Assembly (NCBI GenBank): GCA_036426205.1
Contig: CM071567.1
Coordinates: forward strand, 289,033,187-289,097,186
Length of the DNA stretch: 64,000 nt
Direction of reading: 5' to 3'
From: Ascaphus truei
Taxonomy: Eukaryota > Chordata > Amphibia > Anura > Ascaphidae
The first letter of the stretch is position 1. Every line of letters begins with the position of its first letter. Below the pieces are notes generated by a model. That model searched no databases and was not told the origin of the DNA. It was given only the letters and a program-made list of their open reading frames with translations. Made by a program: the position numbers and the translations under genes. Below, in pieces: positions 1-11,847 of the stretch.

Positions 1-300
1 GAGAAGGAGAGAGAATGAGACCAGGACCACCCCCAATTTAGGAGAGTGCCCTTATTTATAACCTGAGGTGGATGATTGTAACCCTGCACCTTAACAGGGC
101 AGGTTGAATACTGATTGGTTCATCTATAGTGTGCGATAACCAATCAGTATCCTTCCCTCAGGCTGACACTCTCTGGTAGTTGCTAAGGACCTCCCTTGGA
201 TACATATCCAAGTCTGCAAAACAAACAGGGCCTAAAATAAGTAATTAACCCCTCCACTGCCTGCACCTAACAGGACTTACACTGGAAAGGTCCAGGCAGA
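1..300. other. LTR-like promoter region, minus strand (tentative)
   Basis: No gene seen. Read on the minus strand there is a CCAAT box (complement of 112-122, GAACCAATCAG) followed about 60 bp downstream by a TATAAATA box (53-60). A second CCAAT box lies on the plus strand at 138-147, so 109-150 also forms an inverted repeat around the CCAAT motifs. CCAAT plus TATA at this spacing is what an LTR U3 would show, but no LTR edge can be placed because the window starts here. The promoter reading is inference. Confidence 0.3.
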
Positions 301-332
301 GAAGTAGCGGCCGTGAGGCTATGCTATACTTA

Positions 333-1026
333 CATATATAAAACCTCCCAGTGGGTGCAGAAAAGTCGTGTGAATGGTTGCACCGGAGCGCTCTCTGCCC
401 CCGCGCCTGTACCGCAGTCGTTGGAGCGCACATCTGGAACGCACCCACACTGGCTCACTACGGCAGCATCCGGGGGAAAAAACAGTCTAGATGATTTGAG
501 CAATGCGTTTCCATAGTACAGCTTCCTCAGGCTCTCTGAATCTTTGTGATGTCCCTCAGAGGGTTCAAATATCCTCCCGCTGTGTCAAAGAGGGCGTCAC
601 GGCTGTCATCAATCTTCTGAGGTTAATGGTCGTGAGCACACATTCCTTATGGGTGCAAGTACTAGCACCTTCTAAATTGGATATGGCATAGATGTTTTGG
701 AGTCCAGCTCAATATTACAACCCCAGCCATTCGTTGGGGTATTACCCCAGAAGATTGATGCCCTCTTCGACAAAGCAGGAAGAAATTTAAACCCTCTGAG
801 GGATGCCACAAAGATTCAGATAGCCTAAGGAAGCTATAATAGCGGAACACGAAGCTCACATCATCCAGACTGTTTTTCCCCCCGGAGGCTGCCATAGTGA
901 GCCAGTGCGGGTGCGTTCCAGCTGTGCGCTCCAACGACTGCAGTCCAGACGCGGAAGCATAGAGCACTCCTGTGCAACCATTCACACAGACTTTGCTGCA
1001 CCCACTAGGAGGTTTTATATATGTGT
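333..1026. repeat. Long imperfect palindrome (foldback element)
   Basis: The left arm (about 333-632) is the reverse complement of the right arm (about 735-1026). Examples are CTCCCAGTGGGTGCAG near 345 against CTGCACCCACTAGGAG near 999, and CCCTCAGAGGG near 556 against CCCTCTGAGGG near 790. The arms are roughly 80-85% alike by eye. The ORFs on both strands here mirror each other and are not genes. This is probably a foldback MITE or an inverted duplication of one. Confidence 0.75.
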
Positions 1027-1049
1027 AACGGGTATTCCCCCCCCCACCC

Positions 1050-2000
1050 AATCGCATATAGTGTGTGTGCGGGGAACCTAATGTTACCTGGTGTGGTGCG
1101 TTATACTTGTCAGACTCACAGGAGGCCTGAGCCTCCGCTAGTGAGAACCTGGGGTGAATCTCTGGAACATTCTCGTCGGTCAGCGCCTCCACCTATGTAG
1201 GATTCTATTGGAATGTAGAATGGGCCTAGCATAGGAACCCACCCAGAAACCCCATACACCAGGGTTATGGCTAAAAGGTTTACTGAACGAGCAAATAACA
1301 CAATAACATCACATCCTATTGTATAGCAACACAACACAGAGTATCATACTTTCACAGTGCAACATCATCAGTATGCACAACGATATATATGCCACACTCT
1401 GCCACTAGCTGGCAGCTATAACCTTGCCCCTAACTGGGCTATAACCTCCTTACACAGTATCCCCAAGGTCCTTGTACCCAAAGTCCCAAGAGTCCCACAT
1501 CCCCACCCACATGTGGAACAGCGCTGCCCACTAAGATGAAGTGTATAGGTGGTGACCTTGGTGACTTGGATAATACCTGCCCGGTGCTCCTGCTACCGGG
1601 TGCGCAGATGACCTTTGCTTGGAATCCCTTGCTCCAGGAGATGATCCAAGATGCCTCCGCCTCAACGGTGGGTGGCCCCCGCATGGAGTGATCCACCTTT
1701 ATAATGTCTCTTATCTGTGCTAACGCAGAGGATGTATTACCTTCACAGCAATTTCCAGGATAGTCACAGTTCCTGGCTGGACCCTGACTTGTCTAGGTTC
1801 TACAGGACCCTGTCCCTAGTCTAAGCGGAGTCCCTGTAGCAACCACAAGCTGAGGTGAGTAGGGCCTAGCTGGGGGCTAAGGGGAGACTTCTGGCCTAGT
1901 GCAGGAGGCTACTTTCCTCCCTGCACAAACACACCCTCCCCTCTCTGTGTCCCAGCTCCTAACTGACAATCCCTGTCTTCACACAACATTGTTGCAACTT
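1050..2000. mobile_element. LTR-retroelement-like repeat, unassigned
   Basis: No convincing gene. The segment around 1085-1165 (GTGTGGTGCGTTA, then ACAGGAGG, then CTGAGCCTCCGCT, then GGAACCTGGGG) reappears on the opposite strand at about 42215-42340 in the same order and spacing. The two are therefore dispersed copies of one repeat family. Moderate GC and many short broken ORFs fit an old LTR or leader region. I cannot place LTR ends. Confidence 0.4.
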
Positions 2001-2076
2001 TTCAGCATGAGAATCTGTCAGCCTTATTGGCTGTCTGGCTGCCTGTGACCAGGGTGAAAGTGCAGTCCCCAGAGGC

Positions 2077-2092
2077 TGCTGGGAATTGTAGT
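2077..2092 (-). promoter_or_regulatory. Candidate ZNF143/Staf binding site
   Basis: The minus strand reads ACTACAATTCCCAGCA, which matches the well-known vertebrate promoter element bound by ZNF143/Staf. It lies beside a CpG-rich stretch (2100-2360). Whether it is used is unknown; the setting looks like repeat DNA. Confidence 0.5.
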
Positions 2093-2930
2093 CCTTGGTG
2101 GCTCTCTTTAACATTGGGGCCTCGTGTGCGCTGTATAATTGCCGCCGCCACTGCTAACTGCGCATGTGCGAACTGGGGGATGTCCCTGACTATGGAGCGC
2201 CTCTTCACACTCCCTGTAATGGCTGCCGTATCGCGTCTGGGGCTATATTGCGTGTGCGCGAGCTTCCGCGTATGCGCAAACGCACACACGATGGCGGCGC
2301 CCTGTAGCTGATGTCGACGGGAGCCCCCAGTGACGCGATCACCCCTGCAACTGCCTTCACGCTGTCGCAGGTAAGAGACAGAGAACTGAATGTCTGGGGA
2401 GCCAGAGGGGACCTGGCTACATATGTAAGTTTGTACTGTTACTTTTGTTTTAATACATTTCATGCTGTTTACTTGCAAATCCACTCTCTCTGCATTCTGA
2501 TTTGACTCAGGGGGATTATCCTGTAAACCCACACGAGGAAGAGCCGCATTGGAGGACAAGCAGAGACCACACTAATCTAAAGGATCAAGAAAATAAACAT
2601 TTGAAGATTCTACACCTCACACAAGGCCATGTGAGTAATTCTGTTATATATTCTTTCACCAATCCACCTCTGTGTAGATTACATCACAGTAAGTGCATTG
2701 ACTGCGGTTCAGCATTAACCCTTGTGCATAACTGAGGTGTTAGGTAAGTTTGGCTACAATGTTAACCACTCTGCCACTTGATTCTATTGGATTTTTTTCT
2801 TCATTCATTTATTGATCTGCGTTCCCCTTGTTTTCTCTCTTCACTGTTTTCAGAAATGCAAGTCTGAAAATCTGCAGTGGCCCACCCAGAAATGCAGAGA
2901 TACACAAGACTTGTCCAGGGAATGAAAGTC
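2093..2930. other. CpG-rich then AT-rich intergenic DNA, no gene
   Basis: 2100-2360 is CpG-rich, with repeated GCGCATGTGCG-like and GCGTGTGCGCG-like words. This suits the promoter or leader part of a retroelement. 2360-2930 is ordinary AT-rich sequence. Short ORFs on both strands show no recognisable protein. Confidence 0.5.
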
Positions 2931-2933
2931 TGA

Positions 2934-3047
2934 GCCTCTAAAATGGTGACACCAGGTACTGCAGAAAAATGCAAGGTTTTTATATATATTTATATATAGC
3001 CTCTAAAATGGTGACACCAGGTACTGCAGAAAAATGCAAGGTTTTTA

Positions 3048-3056
<9 letters not shown>
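2934..3056. repeat. Tandem duplication, 65-bp unit, two copies
   Basis: The unit beginning GCCTCTAAAATGGTGACACC at 2934 repeats almost perfectly from 2999. Both copies end in a TATATAT run. Confidence 0.9.

Positions 3057-3080
<24 letters not shown>
3045..3080. repeat. (TA)n microsatellite
   Basis: Uninterrupted TA dinucleotides at the junction with the PLE-1 terminal repeat. Confidence 0.95.
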
Positions 3081-3142
3081 CGTGGGTTCCACGAAATCAG
3101 GAGACAGCACACAATCTTGAGCAGGTAAAGTGTATTTCCATA

Positions 3143-3203
3143 ATAAGGCACAAAACAACCAACTTTTTGGTCCCAGAAACAGGACCTTCCTCAGGGTAGT
3201 GCA
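3143..3203 (-). ncRNA. Degenerate hammerhead ribozyme in PLE-1 terminal repeat
   Basis: The minus strand has CTGAGGA (3188-3194) and a stem II GGTCC...GGACC, as in the better copy at 22278-22333. The following conserved GAAAC, however, reads AAAAA. The loss of the invariant G and of the stem III base predicts no self-cleavage. Known family fact: PLE terminal repeats carry hammerhead motifs. Confidence 0.6.
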
Positions 3204-4212
3204 GTGAGGGAAAGACAAACCATGCAGCCTTATACCCCTAAACCCCCATGTGACAAACAATCAATAAAGTCTGATAGACTACTGCCACAATTTTGAAACG
3301 GAGGTCCGTCAGTCATTTTTACATTTATAATGCGCTTGCGTGAGATCTGTTTATCTAAGATGGTTGCTATGCAACCCGACCGGCGTCCAGCGCTGCTATG
3401 AGGTCCCATTGAGAAGTAGATGTGGTCACCATTGTGAAGAACAGCATGCGCATGAGGTGCTAACGGATAGGCTTATAAAAAGGAAGCGTCTGGGGTTGCT
3501 AGGCAACATGGCTGCAGTCGGATCCAAGCTGACTAGAGCTGTACCTCATTGTAGAGTCCTAAGAATGCTCAAGATGGGCAAGGGCAAATAAAGTGACATA
3601 ACCCCTAATGAGGTGACAATAATGAAAAAGGGGGTGGGGGCATATAAAATACATATTTTAATGATGCTGTGAATATGTTTGCCTGACAGTTGACTATTCT
3701 AGCAATGAAAATAATTGAATGCCAAAAGTAAGGATTAGGATATTGGGATCAAACATCTTATTGATCAATAAAGCACCAGTGACTCAACTGGATACACCAC
3801 AGAAAAAGATTTGCAAGTGATATGTCATCAATAGTCAAAGGCATAAAATGAGTCTGGTTAGTTGACCAGCAATAGTTGTCCTCCTCTTAGTGAATTTGTA
3901 CTCCAAAATATTGGACATAACAATGTTGATTGTTGAATTAGTTCTCTTGGATTCCCATCCGTACGCTCCTGACCGAGATGAAGCCGGCTGGTCCGTGGGT
4001 GGCAACCCATTGTCCCTGGTCATTGTTCATCATTGATTGGAATCACTCTCATGTCCACTGGTCTGTAAGACTCTATTTATGTGGATGATGGTCTCTATTA
4101 ATGAACCAGGTTCATGTGCAGTCACTATATTCTTGCCCGTTTCGGGTTAAGCCGTTATGTGTGTAGTCTAATGTCACTCACATGATATATTATCATCTTC
4201 ATATCACCGGAT

Positions 4213-4458
4213 TTAGACAAAGCAGCTCAATTTGAAGTCCTCATTGAGGCCTCTGGGACTGACCATGTCCAAGCTGTAAATCATCTTAGCTTCGAGTTGG
4301 ACCAGCAGCTTATTCCGATCGCCTCCTCGATTACAGGTGTGCGCCTGTAAGATAGGCATGCACCGCAAAGTTGCCAAACCATGATATTTCTCTTTATATG
4401 CTCCCCTTGATGAGGCCTGATGCCATGCTGAACGTGCTGATGATGTTGAACCGGTCAA
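4213..4458 (-). pseudogene. PLE-1 GIY-YIG endonuclease C-terminal fragment
   Basis: The ORF includes the tract RGGDRNKLLVQLEAKMIYSL followed by RGLNEDF, the usual C-terminal end of the GIY-YIG domain of vertebrate Penelope-like elements (GGDR..LL..E..WIY.L....P.GLNE). The catalytic GIY-YIG N-terminal half is not readable upstream in one frame. It follows the reverse transcriptase, as expected. Inactive fragment. Confidence 0.75.
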
Positions 4459-4627
4459 CTCCCAAGGATCTCAGAATGTTTTGGAGGAGTATGTGTCTAT
4501 TTAGTCCTCTTGCTTTGTTTAGTGCTGAATTGATTTCCTTGATGTCATATCCTCTTTCCCGGAACCGTTGGGATCACTTGTGATTCTTGTGATTCCACTC
4601 GTACTAATTGAGAAAATGGCAGACCTT

Positions 4628-4912
4628 TTATAAGTGGTGTCGGGGAGGGGATGGCTGGTGGCTGGTGGCATGTAATAAAGTGTTTTTATCCATTTGTTTG
4701 TTAAATATTTTTGTTGCCAAACACCCCTTGTTTTTGTATACTATGATGTCTAAAAACGTGACCTCGGTTAGACTGAAACTGTCTGTGAAACGCATTGTTG
4801 ACGGTATGTGATTGAGATAATCAATGAACAGAAGCAGTTCTGATTCTGACCCTCCCCAGATGAGGAAGATATCATCTATATATCTATAATATGTTCTGAA
4901 AAGGTGTGTCAA
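4628..4912 (-). pseudogene. PLE-1 reverse transcriptase, catalytic YIDD and thumb
   Basis: The catalytic motif YIDD is encoded at 4871-4882 in the context YYRYIDDIFLIW, followed by FLDIIVYKNKG and TKIFNKQMDKN. This is the palm/thumb arrangement of Penelope-like RTs. It overlaps the upstream fragment (4884-5153) in another frame, so a frameshift separates motif B from the YIDD. The downstream end runs into stops near 4630. No intact enzyme is encoded. Confidence 0.88.
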
Positions 4913-5153
4913 GAATATGGGTCTGTTCGTAGCTGTCCATGTATAGATTCACATCAGAGGGTGCCATATTGGAGCCCATGGATGTGCCCATGGTCTGCAA
5001 GTAAAATTTATTTTCAAATTTAAAGAAATTGTTGTGCAAAATGTCAAAGAGTAAAAGTAAAAATTTAGGGGATGGACCTGTGTGATTGTCAAAATTGCTA
5101 AAGTGGCACCTGATGACGTCTATGCCTTGCTGGTGAGGGATATTTGTGTACAA
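4884..5153 (-). pseudogene. PLE-1 reverse transcriptase, fingers/palm fragment
   Basis: The ORF begins MYTNIPHQQGIDVIRCHF and contains YLQTMGTSMGSNMAPSDVNL. These correspond to the LYTNIPH (motif A region) and GT.MG...AP..ANL.M (motif B) signatures of Penelope-like RTs. D replaces the usual Y in APSYANL. Upstream sequence to 5557 continues RT-like text in a shifted frame. Confidence 0.88.
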
Positions 5154-5215
5154 GGGTCACGTTCTCCATGTCAATGGTAATCTCCTGTAGGCGGTTGATG
5201 AAGTCCTTTGTGTCT

Positions 5216-5557
5216 TTAATGTATGACTTCATATTGGTCACCATAGGTTATAGGAAAAGGTCTATGTACGGTGAGATTGGGTGGCACAGTGAACCCCTTG
5301 CTGATATGATGGGCCTCCCAGTCGGTGTTGTAGTTGATGTGTGAATTTTGGGTAAAATGTAAATAACGGGGACTATTGGAAAACTTGTGTGACAAATTTA
5401 GCTGAGTCTTCAGATATCCATCTATTATCAATGCCCAATTTGATAATGGAATTATTTCTCTCTTGAATGCGATGGTGGAATCTCCTTGAAGGGTTTTGTA
5501 ATGGGCACTTACATTGAGCTGTTTCAGTATCTTGCTTCTGTAGTATGTGTATGGCAT
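5216..5557 (-). pseudogene. PLE-1 RT upstream region fragment
   Basis: This 113-codon ORF lies directly upstream of the RT fragment, in the expected position for the region before the fingers domain. It shows no sharp motif. I assign it from position and orientation in the same element. Confidence 0.5.
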
Positions 5558-6154
5558 TATTATAATCCCCTTCCTTTGTCTGCTCCTCTGATGATTATAT
5601 CTTTATTGTTTTGTAATGCTTTGAGAGCACCCAGTTCCTCCTTGGAGCAATTGGCAAAACTTGTGGGATAATGGCTGATTTTCTGTCTAGTGTCGGCCTC
5701 AACTGTTCCATAAATGTTGAAATATTATGGTTGTTGGTTTGTGGGTAAAAGGTACTAGAAGGTTTAAATGTGTGGGATAAAGTCAGAGTGAGGTGTTCAT
5801 ATGTTTTCAGGGGTATGTGGGATTTTGCTAAAAAAATCCACCTCCCACCTGCAAGGATCTTGTGAGTGTGTAGGTATATACGATAATCCTTTACTCAGTA
5901 ATTGCATTTCAGCCGGATTCAGGATGTAGATAGAGATGTTATATATTACACTCTCCTTGGTCATCTCTGTTTTGCCCCCCTGTCCTTGGATTGACGTGGC
6001 AGAAATCTTATGTTTCCTACAACCTCTCCTGATCTTTCCCCTACGTCGGAGTCTGGTAGTGGTGGTTTTTGATGTGGTGGTTTGCTCTTCTCTAAAAAAG
6101 ATTCTGCAGATGAATTATCTGGATTTTCTGATTGATCCATGTCCCTGGTGTTGT

Positions 6155-6505
6155 ACAGGTACGCCGACGAGTATTCTAAAACTTGCCTTAAACTTACCAT
6201 GAAAATCTGGGGCTATCACCAACAAGACCCAGGGACATGCTGGGTACATGCTGGGTACATGCTGCAACATTTCAGTGACATTTCTGGCCCAAAGGATTAA
6301 CACAGCAGGGGTCCCTGGCAGTCCCATTCAGTTTGAATGGGACTGCCAGGGTCCCCCGCTGTTAATCGATGGGCCATTAGTCTGTCTGCAGAAATGTCAC
6401 TGAAATGTTGCAGCATGTACCCAGCATGTACCTGGGTCTTGTTGGTGATTGTCCCAGATTTGTTTTAGAATACTCTTCGGCACTACAGTATGTCACACCA
6501 GAGCA
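6155..6505. repeat. Imperfect palindrome inside PLE-1 coding region
   Basis: The arms 6155-6330 and 6334-6505 are inverted copies. The inner pair is AGCAGGGG..CCTGGCAGTCCCATTCA (6304-6330) against TGAATGGGACTGCCAGG (6334-6350). A middle pair is TGCTGCAACATTTCAGTGAC (6258) against GTCACTGAAATGTTGCAGCA (6395). The outer part contains TTTTAGAATACTC in both orientations, which is PLE-1 coding sequence, so element sequence itself was inversely duplicated around the hairpin core. The core includes the word GGATTAACACAGCAGGG seen elsewhere in the window. Confidence 0.8.
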
Positions 6506-6863
6506 GGCTGCCCATCTCGATTTAGAGAAATTCCTTCTGAATTGTTGTCTGGCTTGTGTTGGATCCCCCACACCTAGTAGCCACCTATTGACACGTCGCT
6601 CCTTGTAGTCTGCAGTGACTTTTTTGAGATTATCCTTTTTATATTTCACAATGGTGTCTCGTTAAGTGTCTATAGTTGTCTGTACTTTGTCCATCCAGGT
6701 AGTACTAGTGTCCTCGGTCAGTATGTGTCCTTGCTTAGTTTTAATTGTTTCAATATTTTGTCTGATTTTAGTTTGCTCTTTACTAGATTGTTCTATAACT
6801 AAAATCGTCAAATCAAAGGAGCATTTATTTAAAATGCCAATCCACCTTTTGCAGAACTCTGGA

Positions 6864-7163
6864 TCACTTCTGCCAATGGTAGGCTGTTTTTTTTATCCTA
6901 AATCCTCGTGATAATAATTTCTCCTGGTGGTAATGGGAGAGAGTAACACCATGTAAGTAGAAGTCAACTTCTTTCTTCTTTAATTTAACTAAATCGTTGA
7001 AAATGTCCGCAGGTTTATCAGGACCAAATATGGCATTAATGCTTTCAGTATATCTGATCTTAGAGATATCAACGTCACTATAGCAAACTGTGTCAGAGAT
7101 GTTATAAAAAATTCCTGCAACATCATCAAATTCTTCCATTTGCACAGTTAAGTGGTCAATCAA
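6864..7163 (-). pseudogene. PLE-1 N-terminal ORF fragment
   Basis: This 99-codon minus-strand ORF sits upstream of the RT in the PLE-1 body and contains IRYTESINAIFGPDKPADIF and KLKKKEVDFYLHGVTLSHYH. Its composition and place fit the poorly conserved N-terminal region of a Penelope-like protein. The family assignment is from context only. Confidence 0.5.
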
Positions 7164-7399
7164 TCAAATTAGTCACAAAATAATCAAAGGCTCTGTGTAC
7201 CAGACAGAGTCCAAGTATAGTAAGTGCTGGGTGCGCAGGTTCATATAGAAAGTTATATGCTAGATAAAGTCAGTCAGCACTCCATTAGCAGAAATATGTA
7301 GGTAGGTGCAGGTCCCATGGCACCGGCCGACGAACCTCCGTTTCAAAATGGTGGCAGTAGTCCATCAGAAGACACGTTGGTTGTTATTATGGAAATACA

Positions 7400-7548
<149 letters not shown>

Positions 7549-7642
7549 CAACAAGACCAACTGCCTGCAACAGACTAAGCAAATAATGTGTACTTAAATT
7601 AGTGATATAATAACCACTAACGGTGCTAGGGACTAGAAGTAA

Positions 7643-8805
7643 TATAACAATGAAAAAAAAGCATCCCAACTCAGCACTCAAGTATACTCAGAACAAATAT
7701 CAAAGAAAATTATGATTTATTTAACATCACAAATAATGAAACATAAAATACAAAAAATATTAAAACAAACCCTGACATCCTCCTGTGATAGAATATGTAT
7801 GAGACAGGGGAAATCCCCTATGAAGATACTGATGGACCCCTAATACCCAAGGCAAGGGAAAAAAGCCTATAAGCACAAAATATATGTAGAACAAGGGGTT
7901 AACAATAACCCCTTGAACCTAAAAGGCCGGCCTCACCCCTAGTAAATATAAAACCACATAGCAAGCATAGATACAGTAACACATGCACCAAATTGCCTAA
8001 TACATGCTGATGTCAAATACATATATTATATACATACACCGGAAATGCAGTTGGTATATTCAACGCAAACCAGGCACAGTACCAAAAAGAGACTGTTAGT
8101 ATGGGATCAACAATGGTTAACAGTTCACATCAGTTACCATAGTCCATGAGACCACCCATGCCACACTGTGATTGTAAAATGTCCAAAGGGTAAAGATCTT
8201 CCAATTGAGGGGTCCAAACGCGTTTGTTTTTCCCTGACTCCCCTGCGGATGGACCCCTCATGGAAGATCTTTACCCTTTGGACATTTTACATAACAGTGT
8301 GGCATGGGTGGTCTCATGGACTATGGTAACTGATGTGAACTGTAACATTGTGATCCCATCTAACCGTCTTCTTTTTGGTATGTGCCTGGTTTGCCTTGAT
8401 TATAAAAACCTGCATTTACGGTGCATGCATATACTATATGTTTTGACATCAGCAGTTTGCAATTTGGTGTGTGTTTATCTATGCTTGCTGTGTGGTTTTA
8501 TATTTAGCGGGGTGAGGCCGGCTTGTAGGTTCAAGGGGTTATTGTTTAACCCCTTGTTTTTATATATTTTGTGCTTATAGGCTTTTTTCCTTGCCTTGGG
8601 TATTAGTTGTCCATACCGTATCTTCATAGGGGGTTTCCCCTGTCTGATACATACTATCAAAGGAGGATGTCAGGGTTTGTTTTAAGATTTTTTGGTATGT
8701 TATGTGTGTTGTGTTTGTGCTGTTAAATTAATCATAATGTCTTTTGATATTTGTTTTGGAGATACTTGAGTGCTGAGTTGGGACGCTTTTCTTTTCATTG
8801 TTATA
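7643..8805. mobile_element. 1.16-kb palindromic (foldback) element
   Basis: The left arm (7643-8216) is an inverted copy of the right arm (8250-8805) with a spacer of about 33 bp. Matching landmarks from outside in are TATAACAATG/CATTGTTATA, TTGAGTGCTGAGTTGGGA, GGATGTCAGGGTTTGTTTT, AAGGGGTTA, CCATGAGACCACCCATGCC, and AAGATCTT beside TACCCTTTGGACATTTTAC. The arms are diverged with small indels. No protein is encoded. This could be two head-to-head terminal repeats of one retroelement or a true foldback transposon. Confidence 0.85.
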
Positions 8806-8911
8806 TGTATATATCATATATATATATTATACTCTGCAATAATAATGCTTATATATATAAGAGATAGCGATATAGATATAGGATCTATATATGGATATAT
8901 ATATAAATATA

Positions 8912-8950
<39 letters not shown>
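8806..8950. repeat. TA-rich microsatellite region
   Basis: Interrupted TATATA runs, purest from about 8916 to 8949. Confidence 0.9.
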
Positions 8951-8952
<2 letters not shown>

Positions 8953-9109
8953 ATTCCAAAAATCCCTTGATGCAGGGACGTGCTGTGTGTGGGTGATTTG
9001 ATAATGGTGAAAAGGAGGGGTTGCCAGACACGGTCTACGACATGGCAAATGGCATCAGTTAATATTTCCATTTTGCTATATTATATATATATATATATAT
9101 ATAAACAAC

Positions 9110-9273
9110 CCATTGAGGATCTTTAAGGTTTGTTTTTTTTACCGCAAAGTGTTCTGCAGGATTTGTTGGGCATTTTCTTCCTGAGAAGAATTTATTTATA
9201 TAAATGGGAGCAAATGCCCAACAAATCCTGCAGAACACTTTGTGGTAAAAAAAAACCAAACCTTCAAGATCCC
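9110..9273. repeat. Short inverted repeat (hairpin), about 60-bp arms
   Basis: AAAGTGTTCTGCAGGATTTG (9146) pairs with CAAATCCTGCAGAACACTTT (9222). The arms run about 9110-9175 and 9212-9273 with a loop of roughly 36 bp. Mirror ORFs on both strands come from this repeat. Confidence 0.9.
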
Positions 9274-9439
9274 AAATGGTTTTTTTCCAAAAACCAAAAC
9301 AAAAGTACTTATCTTCCTCCAAGCGGATGGGATCTGCTGAAGCAGGAACGCAGAGAATCTGTTCCAGCGAGGTCCAGATGGGAGACTCCTGGAGCGGGTA
9401 GGACCTCGGTGGCCAGAACAGCAGGGGAGGCAAGGATTG

Positions 9440-9574
9440 TTGGGGTCACAGACTGGGGTCGGAGGCGGGTGGCAGCTAGCATGGTTGGGGTCACAAGGAG
9501 AGGTCAGAGGCAGGCATCAGGTAGCGTGTTTGGGGTCAGAAGCAGAAGTCAGAGGCAGGCAGCAGGAGCAGGAC
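9440..9574. repeat. Minisatellite, 45-bp unit, three copies
   Basis: Units start with TTGGGGTCA at 9440, 9485 and 9530, each ending in GGCAGGC/GGTGGC-type text. The surrounding 9350-9960 is GC-moderate, purine-rich (CAGGGA, GGAGCAGG words) and looks like retroelement untranslated sequence. No protein was recognised. Confidence 0.85.
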
Positions 9575-9959
9575 AGGGGAGCAAAAGCTGAGACTAGGGA
9601 GCAGGGACTTGGACTAGGGAACAGTGATTAAGACCAGGGAGCAGGGAAGAAACAGGGACAAGCAGATTACCTGCAAGGGCCTTTAATAATATACAGGACT
9701 CCAACACGGAACAGGAACAGAAGTAGAGGCATGGGCATAAGGAGTCTGGCACAAAACAAAGGCAAGGGAGAACCAGGCAACAGGAAACTATAATGACAGA
9801 GGACAGGAGCAACAAGAGGAGACAGACAGACAGATGAACCCAGAGCAAACAGAAAACAGCAGCACAACCAGTGGTCAGAGAAAGGAACTGGGAGAGAGGC
9901 AGATTTAGGAAAATATGTCAGGGCTATTTCCTGACACTTAGACTTAGCTGTGACTAGGT

Positions 9960-11847
9960 CATTATTCACTTTTGTTAGTGCTGTCTCTGTGGAGTGTAGA
10001 GGAGGGAAACTAGATTGCAAATAGTCAAGCAGGGAGTTGGAGGAGAGAAAGTAAGTAAAGCAGTAATATACAAGTTGCTCAAGTAGCTTGGAGGCAAAAG
10101 GAGGCGAGAGTTAGAGAGAGAGAGTCTGGATCAAGAGAGGGTTTCTTTAGAATGGGCATATGTGCATGTTTAAAAGAAGATGGGAATGTGCCAGGGGTGA
10201 GAGGGAGGTTATAAATTGTGAGTTAGGTTTGGGATTAGTGTGCCACAGAGGGAGCGGAGTAGATGTGAGGGAATGGGATCAAGAGGGAAGGTTGTAGGGC
10301 GAGATAATGAGAGGAGCACGAAAACTTTATCCTCAGTCACAGGAGAAAATGAGCAGAGGGGGGATGCAGGTTTTTATTTATAGTTTCTTAATCATTAAAA
10401 GGGGTCAAGTTCATATTTTTTCATTTTTTCTTTACATTTTCAATTATAATTTGTGTTATAGGTTGACACTAATTGTAAACAACAGAAGAAATTATATTAA
10501 GACTTGCACTACATAGCTTGCTTGTGCTGAGGGACAGGAAGCAAATGAATCATGAGTTGGTCTAATCTTATGAAACATGTTATAGCACAATTTTCAATAA
10601 GCTCACTCATAAAATATGTAGCAGGTATGAGAGAAAAAGTTAGGGACTTCAAGCCATATATATTGGGATGCTGTATGCTTTGAATTACTAAATTATATTA
10701 GAAAGAGGAATATCTTCTGTTCTTATTTCACAATATTCATATAAATTGCAGTAAAGAGACAAGGCCTCATAGCACCTACAATAGCACTTAGGGAGTTATA
10801 CTATAAATGCTGAAGAGGCCATTTTGCCTATTTTCGTCTGAAAATCAACATTAAAGTGTATGGGAATTTTTCGGCTGCAAAATACATGGGAAATGTGTTA
10901 ATAGGAGTCAGGTGTGCCCATTTTTTGTGCACAAGTATCTCTCTACTTGTTGTTTAAAGGTGTATTTGAGGGGATATATATAGCAATTAGCCTTTTAACA
11001 CTCTGTCTGAAATTGCAAATTCTAGCCACCAGCGGAATTGCATACATTTGCACGATTTCTTTTAAGTTGGGTAAATAAAAGTATATTTTTTTCCAATGCC
11101 TGAATACTCGCACTTGTGAGTAAATGCCGTATCCATGGCAAATTTGAATGTTGGTGAATAATTTGTTCCTATTTGAGACACACTGTGTTTACTGACTTTT
11201 AGAATAGCAACATAGACAGCTGTTATTATGGGTTAATGAATGATTAATGCAGTACATAAATCAGTAATTCCCACAAAAAAATAGTTTACTAAGATGGTGA
11301 CCTCACTAGACTTCCAACTGGGAGCTCTCCCTTTTCAGTGTTCCTGGACATGTTTAGCCAACATTTTGGAGAGGTAAAGATGGGCAACATCATTAACAGA
11401 AATTTGGCACATCGTAAAAACATTTCACTTTGTTCATTGGCTTGCTACAGTAGTTGTGATATTACTGGTGGCCTTATCTCAAACTAAAAATGTGGAAACA
11501 ATATTTCCTGAACCAGGGGGATGCTTCAATAACCCCCCAGGTTCAGGAAATGTAAACAGATATTTGATATTATTGCGCAGATAACAGAATACATTCCTTT
11601 ATTCTTTTACTCAGAAAATCACAGTTTCATGGGCTGACCTGGGGAGAAATTCTCTCTTGGTCCATTCAGATTTCTTAATGCTAGGATGGTATCTACTGAG
11701 GAGAGGTGGTACAGATCTGCACTCACTGACATTGAGGCAAGGCTGCTGCTGCATTGTCAGATTCCAGTCGTAATCTTCAGAGCTCTTGTTGGCTAGCTAC
11801 TGTTCTCCTTTTCTGTTCCAGCACCATGTCAGTACTGTATGTGATTA

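Noticed and set aside
4140..4170. CCCGTTTCGGGTTAAGCC near the PLE-1 3' end as a ribozyme
   Set aside because: Only a CCCG/CGGG hairpin with GAAA-like text; no CTGANGA.
9130..9591. 153-codon plus-strand ORF
   Set aside because: Starts in a hairpin repeat and runs through a 45-bp minisatellite; no family match.
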